From NCBI GenBank assembly GCA_033239125.1, contig BSWB01000001.1, positions 142,243,981 to 142,307,980 of the forward strand: DNA of 64,000 bases. Direction: 5' to 3'. Shown piece after piece: positions 1-10,042 of the stretch. The DNA comes from Fagopyrum homotropicum. Taxonomy: Eukaryota; Streptophyta; Magnoliopsida; Caryophyllales; Polygonaceae. The position numbers were made by a program, and so were the translations under genes. Position 1 is the stretch's first letter; every line of letters starts with the position of its first letter. The notes under the pieces were generated by a model. It was not told where the DNA came from, did not search any database, and saw only the letters and a list, made by a program, of their open reading frames with translations.

Positions 1-438
1 ATAGTTTCTTGCAGATGGGCCGTTTGGCAAAACTCTCATCTAGCCCAAATTAATTGGGCTTTATGTCGTCTTTTCATTTGGCCGAATCGTGAAGAAAATC
101 GACCCAGTCGATTTTGGTGCAAAACCGTTCGATTTCAAGGTATGAAAATCGTCCGATTTATCTATATATTGGCACGATTTTCTTCAACAGAAAGTGCTCT
201 TCCTTTGGTTTGTCTCCTATGCTTCTCCTTTGCAATTCCTTAGCTCTTTGTGATCCTTCTAAGACTCTTTTAGCTTCCTTAACATCCTTAGATGCTTCTT
301 GCTCCATTTTTGCTTCCAATTCAACTCTATTTACCTGCAATTCATCAAAATCTCGTGTAGACCTCTATTTCCGACAATTGATTGAATAGAACATAAAAGG
401 TATGCAAAATCCCTCTAAATGCAAGGTAAATAAAACTC
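1..438. other. intergenic, no gene recognised
   Basis: I see no coding, RNA or repeat signature here. Short open frames occur on both strands but have no recognisable domain. The stretch ends at a LINE remnant and may include more of it in unrecognisable form. Confidence 0.4.
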
Positions 439-1398
439 ATGAAGGGTGGCGTGTTATGTAATGCTGAAAGGAAGCACAATCATCTTGCTATGGAAGATAA
501 TTGTACTTGTTGTCTGCACAATCCAGAGACTTTAGTTCACTTATTTAGAGATTGTTCTACTACAAGGGAACTTTGGAGATCTCTGCAAGCTCATCGGCGT
601 GTCAACAGCTTCTTCAACTTCCCGTTTGCGTCGTGGCTGAGAGGTAACATCTCTTCCAAAACTTCCTTCAATAATATATGTATGTGGAATGTAATTTTCG
701 CAGTTAGCATGTGGTGGATATGGAAGTGGAGAAACGAGAAAGCCTTCAGGAACACGAGCCCGGTAGTTGACAAAAGCAGGTTTGCGCAAATCAAAGCTAA
801 GGAGTACATTGACGTTTGGAGAAAGAGAGATAAGAATCAAAGGATACGTCAAGAAAGGGTCATTAACGTAAGTTGGACTCCCCCGGAAGGAAGAACTATC
901 AAAGTAAACCGGACAGAGCCAAATCCAACGACGGTAATGTGTCTACAGCACGTGTTCTTAGGAATAATGCTGGAGAGTGGCTGAGTGGGTTCGGTGTAAA
1001 CTTAGGCATATGCTCAGTCCCCATGGCTGAATTGTGGGGATTGGTGCATGGCCTTAAGCTTGCTTGGGAGTTGGGATACCGGTCGGTTATTCTTGAAACA
1101 GATTCCCAATTGGTAACTGAACTCCTTAAGAAACACATTGCCCCCTCACCACCCTGTAGCTAGTCTGGTATTCACTTGCCAAGACTTTATGAAAAGAAAT
1201 TGGGATATCCAGTTTCGTCATGCCTACCGTGAGGCGAATAAAGTAGCGGACTATATTGTTAATTTAGCTTTAAACTTTCCTATTGGATTGAATGTATTGT
1301 GTGACCCGCCGGAGGGTGTAGTGGATCTTTTACTTGATGATGTAAGGGGTCGGGCTATACCGCGTGATTACTACTTAGCCTTCTTTCCAATTAAACTT
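439..1398 (+). pseudogene. LINE (non-LTR) ORF2 C-terminal remnant: zf-RVT plus RNase H-like domain
   Basis: This is the tail of a plant L1-type ORF2. The first part (439 to about 905) has the reverse-transcriptase zinc-binding pattern: Cys-Thr-Cys-Cys near 500, then His and Cys in LVHLFRDC, followed by a Trp-rich stretch (MWWIWKWRNEKAF). An RVT_3-type RNase H domain follows, with VLRNNAGEW, AELWGLVHGLKLAW and the acidic motif LETDSQLV. Its end, RHAYREANKVADYIVNLAL, contains the usual late motif. The domain runs through three frame segments (439 to ~905 frame 1, ~905-1163 frame 3, 1138-1398 frame 1), so at least two indels break it. The first acidic residue of the RNase H site falls at the first break. 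No reverse transcriptase or endonuclease domain is seen upstream. It is a truncated, inactive copy. Confidence 0.82.
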
Positions 1399-2247
1399 TC
1401 TATTGTCACTCAGTATTTCTCCACTTCCCAAGGACTACTTTTGCTTCTTGTCTTCTTCCTTTTACCCTTGCCTCAGAATTCAGATCACCCACAAACACAT
1501 TTCTTACATTTCTTCCGACTTCCTACTACATCAAACCAAGAAGGTGAGAAATTTTGTCTATCTTTCAAATAGACCAATGAAGCTTAAAATAGTGAAATAT
1601 ATTTTCTTTACTCTTATTGATTGTAAAAAGTAAGTTGAAATTTGTACAGTTGTTTTGGCTCTCTCTTTAAAAAGATTATTTGTTTTTCTGAGTTCATGTT
1701 AAATTTATTGAATGTAAAAGGCTGAAAGTTGAAACCCTTACACTTGGTCCTTGCAATGCTTTCTGTGATCATGGTGGAAGGGACAAGGTTTTTTTTTTTT
1801 TTCTGTGATGCAAAACCAAAAAGGGTTTATGGTTTCTGTAGTTTTAGATCCACCCGGTTATAGGTAAACATCCATGAGGGTTGTGATTCTTCAGTTCTAA
1901 ATCCATGATCGACTATATTACTTATTCTTGTTTTGGTACACCTTCACCCCTTTGAATATGTATAGTTTTATCTGTAATTGTGTACTAACACATGCGGATC
2001 TGGGTGTTGGGTCATAAGCTAATAAGAATAAGTAAACATGCAACTTAGATTTTAATTGAGTTGTTGGGTTGATATAGTTTGACTGTAGGGGAGGGTAGTG
2101 CAAGTTTAATTTACATTTGCTTTGCTTTTTGGTGAGAAGGTAAGGCTAAAAAAAGCAAACACTTTTAATTTACATTTGCTTTCTACTTATTGCTATTGTG
2201 TTTCTCTTGCTTGTGCTGCATTATAGGTTTACACTGTTTTTGTGACA
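1399..2247. other. intergenic; LINE 3' side and upstream of the NO VEIN-like fragment
   Basis: T-rich, low-complexity DNA with a poly-T run near 1790-1801. There is no clear ORF, and no poly(A) tail or target-site duplication was found for the LINE. The last ~100 bases may be 5' UTR or promoter of the NO VEIN-like fragment, but no convincing TATA box stands out. Confidence 0.35.
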
Positions 2248-3745
2248 ATGACTACACCCCGAGCACATATAGAGGACATCAGGAAAAACAAGTACCAAAT
2301 TGGCATTGGTAAGATCAGTGTAAGCAGAGACTTGCGAATGGCTGTCAGATACCTCTCCACTGAGCTTTACTCAAAAGATGTTCACTTTCTTATGGAGTTA
2401 ATCCAGGTTTGAACAAGGATCACCACTTTATCTCTCATGTTAAAATTGACAAGGAGATGTAATTTTGATATATGTAAGTGCAGAATGCGGAGGACAATGA
2501 GTACGCTGAAGGTGTCGAGCCATCTCTGGAGTTTATGTTAACTTAAAAGGATATTACGGGACCGGAGCTCCAATGACATTGCTTGTGTTCAACACTGAGA
2601 AGGGATTCTCACGCCGGAACATGGATTCCGTTTGCAGTATTGGGGACTCCTCAAAGTCTGGCAAGAGGAGAAGTGGATACATTGGGGAGAAAGGTTAGTT
2701 TTACTCAATTTTGTTATGTTCAATACTCTTGTTGTATATATAATGGTTGTTGACACTGTTTTTATATCCTTGCTGAACGTAAATATATGAAATATCCGAA
2801 ACATCCTATATGAATGCATATTTAAATTTTATACTCTGAATTATTTCATCATTTCTTCATCTTGTTATGATAATAATTTGATGTGCTATTGTATGCCTCA
2901 ACAGGTATTGGCTTTAAGAGCGTATTCATTATGACCTCTCAGCCATACATTTTCAGCAATGGGTATCAAGTCCGGTTTAACGAGCAGCCTTGTCCGGACT
3001 GTGAGATTTCCTATATCGTCCCTGAAAGGGTGGATGAAAACCCAACTGTTTCTGAGATTCAACAAATCTATGGCTGCTCTCAGCTTCCAGCAACCATAAT
3101 AATCTTGCCTTTGAACGCGAAAAGGTTAATTCTGTGAAGAAGCAGCTGGCAAGCATCCATCCTGAGTTACTGCTATTTCTGTCAAAGATCAGGAGCCTTT
3201 CCGTCAAGGAAACTGATGATGATTCCCGAAAGCCCAATTCTCTACATGCTATATCTGTTTCAAGTGAGAAGGAATTTGTTGCCAAGAAGAACATTGATGC
3301 AGAATCCTTCACTTTACATCTTACTTCTTCTGAGGAAGATAGTGAAGAAAGAAAATGCAGCTACTATATGTGGAGGCAGAGGTTTCCTGTGAGACAGGAG
3401 AATAGAGTGGAGAGGAGGATGGAGGTGGATGAGTGGTCTATAACTCTCGCCTTTCCCTCTGGACAACGTCTCAACAGAGGTACAACGGAGGCGGGAATCT
3501 ATGCTTTCCTTCCAACTGAAATGGTCACCAATTTCCCATTTATAATTCAAGCTGATTTCATCCTGCAATCCTCGAGGGAGAAAATCGTGCTGGATGATGT
3601 CTGGAACAAAGGCATTCTGTCCTGTGTGCCTGCTGCTATAATGGGCGCGCTAGAGAATGATGAAGCTGCTCCAAGAGTTGTGGCCGACTTTTTTAAGTTA
3701 CTAAATGAACTTCAAGAGTTGGAGATATCTGCTCCTGAGGAGTAG
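2248..3745 (+). pseudogene. NO VEIN-like (HSP90-type ATPase domain) gene fragment, decayed
   Basis: Three exons can be laid out. Exon 1 is 2248-2406 (53 codons, starting MTTPRAHIEDIRK and ending before GT). Exon 2 is 2484-2693, after AG and before GT. Exon 3 is 2905-3745. The product resembles the N-terminus of plant NO VEIN/NO VEIN-like proteins. It has a Bergerat-fold ATPase N-box (MELIQ-NAEDN, across the exon 1/2 junction), the glycine box GYIGEKGIGFKSVF across the exon 2/3 junction, then YYMWRQRFPV and YAFLPTEMVTNFPFIIQADF. Breaks: an in-frame TAA at 2544-2546, a 1-nt indel near 2555, and a 1-nt deletion near 3118. The frame stops at 3745, where family members (usually well over 1000 residues) continue. 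Retained introns mean it is not a processed copy. It could be a decayed local gene or a fragment moved by a transposon. Confidence 0.8.
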
Positions 3746-3973
3746 CTACATTTCCTGCTTTCGACCATTTTGCGGGTTTTAAGTTCCCTCGGACAATTAG
3801 AAGGATGATGATATTCAGCTTGGTTGCATTTGCATATGATTCCAGTATGATGAACCACCGTTGCGTTTTATATGTTGTTCACAACAATTGTTTCTAGTTT
3901 CCCTGTTTTAACTTCTCAGTATCCGCTGTCAGAAAAAGAGAAATGAGAAGAGATTGTGGGCATCAAAAAAGAA

Positions 3974-4044
3974 AGGTCCTACGGGAGTCGAACCCAGGTC
4001 GCTGGATTCAAAGTCCAAAGTGCTAACCACTACACCATAAAACC
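3974..4044 (-). tRNA. tRNA-Gln(UUG), one base short, probably decayed
   Basis: Read on the minus strand, the 71-nt cloverleaf has an anticodon loop CTTTGAA (anticodon TTG), an A box (TGGTGTAGTGG) and a B box (GGTTCGACTCC). Compared with the copy at 49026-49097 it lacks one G at the 3' side of the T stem, which loses a pair. It also has a T in place of C at acceptor position 5, giving a G-U wobble. A T-run terminator (minus strand, 3965-3970) lies downstream. Transcription is plausible; a functional tRNA is doubtful. Confidence 0.8.
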
Positions 4045-4702
4045 CTACATATCACTTTAGCTTGTTAACATATACACACCCGTATATTAAAGGGAAGTAA
4101 ATATGTTGTTAGATTTATATATCATGCATAAAATAATTTTAAATATATCTAAAGTATAATAAATGGATATATTTGGCATGTATAAAATTACGAACTATTA
4201 CCATATTTTTAGATTTTTTTAAAACATAACGAAGATCTCTTAGCATATATTTATGTTTGTTTTTATAAATATATTAAGATTTATTACCATATATTTATCA
4301 ATTTATTTAATATATATAATATTTTTTGAGTATACCATGACATACTATCTACCTTTTAATTACGATAATATTTCGATAAAAGTTTTTCAGTTGAACATAT
4401 CTTACGGCTAAGCAAATAAGAAAACTAATATTTATTATTATCATGTCCAAATATTATTATTATTATTTGTTATTCTCTAAATCTCACTTATCATAGGTAA
4501 ACATATTCTAATTCAAACGCACACGTAACAATAAAAAAAAACTTAGTTATTCAAACTTATAGGTAATTTTTTTTGGATAGAACTATTTAATTATATTTTG
4601 TTTGAGTGGTGTGGTTTGTTTATTTACTATTAAAATTTTTTAAAATTATTTAATACGATTTTCTAACAAATTTACTTATTATTATAAATTAAACCAACTT
4701 AT

Positions 4703-4755
<53 letters not shown>

Positions 4756-4984
4756 TTTATGTAAAAAGTTGATAAGTATTTCATCATATTGTTTGAAATA
4801 CCCTCATTATATTTAATTATTAAATTTTAAAATAAATGTTTTTCTAAAATTAATTTATTTCATAAATTAGTTTATGTATCTTTTATTAATTTTTGTAGGA
4901 AATTTTTTTACAAATTTTTTTTACAAAATTTTTAATTAATTGACTATAATAGGGAGTTTTTCATCAACCTTCTACTTTAATTTT
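4045..4984. other. AT-rich intergenic DNA
   Basis: Very AT-rich sequence with no ORF of note, holding a long AT dinucleotide run (separate entry). No terminal repeats or target-site duplications were seen. Confidence 0.5.
4706..4751. repeat. (AT)n microsatellite
   Basis: An uninterrupted alternating A/T run of about 46 bases, likely length-variable. Confidence 0.95.
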
Positions 4985-5475
4985 AGTCCATTCGTATCAT
5001 GAGAAATTTGTCTTTACATCAAATTATCACAAAATAGGTGATACAATTTTTTAATACTATCAACCCTAATGCTCTTTTGGATACATACTAATTTGCTACA
5101 AACATATATCAATAATGTTCGCTTAGTTTGATATTGACTTTGACATCAGAGTCACCTTGAGGATAGTGCCATGAGTCCTCTCACACGATTGTTAATGCAC
5201 GCTTGTCACATAATTTTCTTTCATTCATACTGTAAAGAATTTTTTCTTACACCAAGCATCACATAATATGTAAAATAATTTATTATTATAAACCCTAATG
5301 CTCTCTTGGATCGATACTAAATTTGGCATCCGAGTAGCATGGGATAGTGTCTCAGGTCCCTCTTTCACGACTTTTATTGTAGGGCTTGAATTTCTGGTTG
5401 ATCTCCATTCATAATGTGAAAAAATCAACCTTATAATAAGCATCACATAACAAGTAGTACAACATAATGAATTAT
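4985..5475. repeat. three diverged tandem units of about 185-230 bp
   Basis: Three blocks align in order. Each begins near a CCATTC/TCATTC motif (about 4989, 5220, 5405), followed by a poly-T/A tract and ATCACA(A/T)A. Two of the blocks then share AACCCTAATGCTCT and TTGGAT (5057-5084 and 5291-5313). Identity is moderate, so this is an old tandem duplication. No coding content is seen. Confidence 0.6.
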
Positions 5476-6130
5476 TAAACAGTTTTTATTATAAACATAA
5501 TTACCATCTAACCTTGTAGGACACGGGTATTACTAGTATAGTACTAAAACATAAGGGTATAAAGCCACATGACACTCCCATATTAAAATTACATCATTTT
5601 TTGTCACATGACATTCTCACATAATCCACCTCAAGTTTTGTTGCATGTCGTCTTTGGATCGTGCCGCCTCATTATCTAATATTAGATTATTTTATATTTC
5701 GATTTGATGTAAACTTATTTTCATTTAAAAAAGGAAAATAACTTAAACTTTATCTCATATTATTTTGTATCAATTATGATTATGTAAAACTTTGCGTTAT
5801 TGTTTCATCTTTAAACCTATTTTTTAATTTATGACATAACTTCAAAACTAAATTAGAAATAAAAACTTTCATGTTCGTAAATCTTCGGTAAATAAGAAAT
5901 TGTGACTTTTCCGTACAAAAAGGTAAATTAGTCATCTTATGATTTCTCATATTTTTTTTACTAGTTAGGCGACGCGTGCATAATCATATCTTTTTAGCAA
6001 GTAATACCGAAAGGTGATGAACGGAAGTGTATAAAGTAAGTCGTAAATATATACAAATGTAGATATGCATAAATTCTACACGTACACAACAAATAGTTAG
6101 TTATGTGGTTGAATTGTATGTAGTTGAGTA
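5476..6130. other. AT-rich intergenic DNA
   Basis: No gene is seen. Near 5950-5975 the minus strand reads a GC-rich stretch followed by CTAGT, which superficially resembles a Helitron 3' end, but no convincing hairpin or matching 5' end was found. Confidence 0.4.
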
Positions 6131-6889
6131 CAAGTTGTAAAGAATACATTGTAACTGACACCAGAAGTTGTTGTCATTGTAGTTACAGAAGATTTTAATC
6201 ATGTGTAGTTTGATATAACTTTACAAATTAGAAGCCTCTAAAAAGAATTTTTCATCAAGATCTAAATTCCAATATGGAAATATCAATGAAGCTATTGCAA
6301 ATATTCATTAAGATCTAAATTCCAAATATATAGAACAAGACATTTTGATGTTGATTGGATTCTTTCGAAGGGAGGATAAGCTTGCTCATCTCGTGAAAGG
6401 GCAAAGCAATACATATTGTCAAAAAAAATACTTATCTAAGAGATAATGGATCACCCAATCATTAAAATAAGAGAATGCAAGCAATCAATCAATCAATAAA
6501 TAGCATTTGAACAAGTTGTAAAGAATACATTGTAGCTGACACTAGAAGTTGTTGTCATTGTAGTTACAGAAGATTTTAATCATGTGTAGTTGGATATAAC
6601 TTTACAAATTAGAAGCCTCTTAAAAGAATTTTTCATCAAGACCTGAATTACAATATGGAATCATCAATGAAGCTAAGATTGCACTTATTCATTAAGATCT
6701 AAACTCTCAACATATAGAACAAGACATTTTGATGTTGATTGGATTCTTTCGAAGGGAGGATAAGCTTGCTCAACTCGTGAAAGGGTAAAGCAATACATAT
6801 TGTCAAAAAAAACTTATCTAAGAGATAATGGATCATCTAGTCAATAAAATAAGAGAATGCAAGCAATCAATCAATAGTATTTGAACAAG
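6131..6889. repeat. tandem duplication, two units of about 380 bp
   Basis: Unit 1 starts at 6131 and unit 2 at 6512. Both begin CAAGTTGTAAAGAATACATT, share GAAGGGAGGATAAGCTTGCT, and end in an ATCAATCAATC-rich stretch before TTTGAACAAG. Only scattered substitutions and small indels separate them. No ORF is shared. Copia element 1 inserted about 50 bp downstream. Confidence 0.85.
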
Positions 6890-7090
6890 ACAGTCAACTA
6901 CGTAGTTAACTTATAAAGGTTCGAATTAGTCAAATCATGTTTGAAAACTCCAGCTTGATTATAAAGGTTTACAGGTGTTGATGATGGAAGATTTAAACAC
7001 AAATGTAGTAGTTTGATATACTAACAATGTATTGATTATATTCTCGAGATGCTTGGTTGGTTTGTATTAAGTGCAGGTTCTCTCGAAGAT

Positions 7091-7180
7091 TTCAAAGGCC
7101 TTGAAATGTATTTCAAGGGCACAAGGAAGACAAGGTTGCACAACAAAAAGATCTCAAAGGCCTTGAAGTGGATTTCAAGT
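7091..7180 (+). repeat. palindrome cluster in Copia 1 U3, 21-bp spacing
   Basis: Two pairs of CAA(A)GGCCTTG-type sites: starts at 7093 and 7114 (21 bp apart), then 7155 and 7176 (21 bp apart). The second member of each pair keeps only the left half (TTTCAAGGGC, TTTCAAGT). They lie about 350-440 bp upstream of the TATA box. The same cluster is in the 3' LTR near 15244-15335. Confidence 0.8.
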
Positions 7181-7529
7181 GAACAAGGAAGTTAAGGCCG
7201 CACGGTACAAGAATTCAAATTACTAAGAAGATCTTATAGGAAAGATTTGCTTAACAAGAAGATTTGATCAAGCGAAGATCTTTGTCAACCGAATATTAGA
7301 GATCTTTCAAAGATCCTCAACCGAAAAGCATAGAGATTCTCTCTCCTCCGGTTTATATTATTGTTCAACAAAAACGAGAAGATTAAGGAGTTGAGAGATC
7401 AACGTGTTCTCAGGAGATGAAGATCTACAACGTCTATTTCATCTCAAACAGGAAGCGATCTTCATGGAGAAGAAGAATCATCTTCGAACGGTCATCTCTC
7501 CAACGGCTAGAAGACCTCTCCTTAGAAGA

Positions 7530-7538
7530 CTATAAATG
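7530..7538 (+). promoter_or_regulatory. TATA box of Copia 1 5' LTR
   Basis: CTATAAATG in a non-AT-rich context, kept in the 3' LTR as CTATAAATG at 15685. It is the best promoter candidate in the LTR and places U3/R near 7560. Confidence 0.6.
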
Positions 7539-7992
7539 AAGATGGCATTTGAAGAACAAAAACAAGCCTACACAAAAACATTCATAGTCTTCGAGCGATC
7601 CAAAATTATCTTCATTCGATAAGTAGTTTTTCTTTCTCTCTTTCTAAAAAGCTTTATCCCCTAGAGAGAGATAAAACTCGAGAGCTCCATTGGCATATCT
7701 AAAGAGTGTTATACTCGAGTGTGTGTTACTCTGCGAAGTAACTAGACTATTATAGCAAAGTGAAGAGTTGGAGCTAGATCGTAGCATTGGCTACAATGAG
7801 AGAAGAAGGGGATTTCTTCTAGTTTGTATCTAAGACTCTTTGAAGCTGATAATAGATAGTTAGATCCTAAGACTATACCCTGGGACAAAGAGTATGCTAT
7901 TTAGAGCCAAACTTCGTAAATATATCCTTGTGTTGATCTTTTACATTCTGCACTATATCTTGTATATTGTGACTAACTTTGTTTTGCAGGAG

Positions 7993-8100
7993 TTCAAAGT
8001 CAAGGCCCTTGAAAGTTGTTTCAAAGCCCTTGAAATCAAAGTTTCATAAAAAACTGATATCAACATCAAGGCCCTTGAAATTGATTTCAAGGCCTTGAGA
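7993..8100 (+). repeat. palindrome cluster in Copia 1 U5 (transcribed leader)
   Basis: CAAGGCCCTT at 8001 and CAAAGCCCTT at 8022 are 21 bp apart. CAAGGCCCTTG at 8067 and the perfect CAAGGCCTTG at 8088-8097 are also 21 bp apart. All lie downstream of the TATA box and so in the predicted RNA leader. The 3' LTR holds the same set (perfect copy at 16243-16252). Confidence 0.85.
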
Positions 8101-8187
8101 TTGGTTTTGTGAAAAGTTCGCATACTCTATTCAACCCCCCTTCTAGAGTATCTTTTAACGTTTTATTTCACCTACTGGTTCTTCAAT

Positions 8188-8199
8188 TGGTATCAGAGC
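8188..8199 (+). other. primer-binding site, initiator tRNA-Met
   Basis: TGGTATCAGAGC begins two bases after the 5' LTR. It is the standard complement of the 3' end of plant initiator tRNA-Met. Confidence 0.93.
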
Positions 8200-8240
8200 T
8201 AGACTCACGTATATTGATTTAACCATCAGTGAGACTAATC

Positions 8241-10037
8241 ATGAATCCTGTAGGTGATGAAGGATTTGCTCAAGGAAGATCCTCATCTCGACCACCACTC
8301 TTTTGTGGCAACAACTTTGCTCATTGGAGAGCACTCATGCGTATGTTCATTATTGATCAAGACATGGAACTATGGAGCATTGTTCAAAATGGCCCCAAAG
8401 TCCCACCTACAACAGTTGAAGGTGTTCAAGTCCCAAAGAAAGAAGCTGACTTTACACAAGCTGACCTGAACAGTGTGTCAAAGAACTATAAAGCAATGAA
8501 CCTACTCTACTGCGGATTAGATGCCAATGAATTCAACCGCATCTCATCATGAAAGAGTGCATAGGAAATATGGGACAAACTCGTTGTCACTTATGAAGGA
8601 ACAAGTCAAGTCAAGGAAACAAAGATTAGCATCTTCCTCAGAGAATACGAGCTATTAAAGATGAATCCAAATGAAACAGTCAAGGAAATGTTCACAAGAT
8701 TCACTGAGATCGTGAATAATTTGGACTCCCTAGGAAAGATCTTCACAAATGAAGAGAAAGTTAGGAAGGTTCTAAGGAGCTTATCTAATGCTAAGTTGGG
8801 ACCAAAGATGACTGTCATCGAAGAAGCTCAGAATCTCTCAGCTCTTCCTCTTGATGACGTCCTTGGAAAACTCATCACACATGAAATGGTTCTTGGTGAA
8901 GAAGATGGAGAGCTCCCATCCAACTCCAAGAATTTGGCATTAAAATCAAGAGAGGATGAATGACCATGAGACGAGGAAGATAGTGATGATGATGAAGAAG
9001 AAGAAGATGCAATTGCCATGATCTCTAAGGGTCTCGCGAGAATTCTCAAGTTAAAGAAACAATCTGCTAACAATAGAGAATATTCACGAACATCAAAACC
9101 ACGAGGTAAGTTTTCTAACTCTAACAAGAAAACTAGAGTACTGACTTATTTTGAATGTGGTGAAACAGATCATCTTGTGAAGGATTGTCCACAAAAGAAG
9201 AGGACCAACTTCAAGAAAAATGATCGAAAGAAGAAAGCTATGGTTGCTTCATGGAGTGATCCGGAATCATCAAATGAATCGGAAGACGAAAAAGAACAAG
9301 CAAACTTGTGTCTCATGGCCGATCATGAAGAAGATTCAAATCTATATGTTGACAATGTGGTAAGTACAATTATGTCTCAACTTGAATTTGACCTGTAACA
9401 ATTCCTTAAAGATATTATCATATGTGACAAGGAACATAGAATAAGGATAAATTTTTTAAAATAAAAGTTGCTTGAACAAGAAAACCAACTAAGTGAGATG
9501 TCTCTGGAGATTGAAAATCTTAACACAGAAAAAGTGGACCTTGATGACAATATCAGGGCCTTGGAATCAGAAAACATGATTCTCAAGGACAACCTCTCCT
9601 CTCTTCATCGAAACTATATCGATCTAGAGAAAGAGAAAGTTGATCTAACTTTGATGTGTCAAGACCAGAAGGCTGCACTTGTTAAGTTTACTCGTTCAAA
9701 AGCTAATCTTGAAAGAATGATGGGTGAACAACAGTCATCCCTTAACAAAAATGGTATAGGTTATCATAGGAGCTTTCCTAGAAAACCTACTACCACTTTT
9801 GCCAAAGCCAAAGGAAGTATTCATATGCCTACTTGCTTTTACTGTTGTAAAAAGGGTCATGTTAAATCTGCATGTCCTTATAGAAGAAATGATCCTTATA
9901 TTATTAGAAACACCTATCCTTTATGTTTAAGGAAACAGGTCAAACAAATCTGGGTTCCTAAAGGTACTAGACCACCAAACATGATCGAACCTGAATATGG
10001 ACCAAAATTTGCCATTTGGTCGATCCGGAAAGATTGA
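8241..10037 (+). pseudogene. Copia 1 gag
   Basis: One frame runs from the ATG at 8241 (MNPVGDEGF) to 10037, broken by stops at 8550, 8562, 8961, 8967, 9396 and about 9462. It begins with a UBN2/retrotransposon-gag-like region (FCGNNFAHWRALMRMFI; later LLKMNPNETVKEMFTRFTEI). An acidic DDDEEEED stretch, a zinc knuckle, a coiled coil (about 9468-9720) and a second knuckle follow. Knuckle 1 reads YFECGETDHLVKDC, so its first Cys is Tyr. Knuckle 2, CFYCCKKGHVKSAC, keeps all of CCHC. A long Gag with two knuckles around a coiled coil fits the SIRE-type lineage. It cannot give a full Gag as it stands. Confidence 0.85.
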
Positions 10038-10042
10038 TGTTT

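Larger units (their letters stand above)
6942..8185 (+). repeat. Copia 1 5' LTR
   Basis: Starts TGAAAACTCC and ends GGTTCTTCA, directly followed by the PBS. It holds an AGATCT-rich tract (about 7220-7500), a TATA box at 7530, and CAAGGCCTTG-type palindrome clusters both upstream of the TATA box (7091-7180) and near the 3' end (7993-8100). Confidence 0.92.

Noticed and set aside
5940..5975. Possible Helitron 3' end on the minus strand (GC-rich stretch then CTAGT)
   Set aside because: No clear perfect hairpin and no matching TC 5' terminus within reach.
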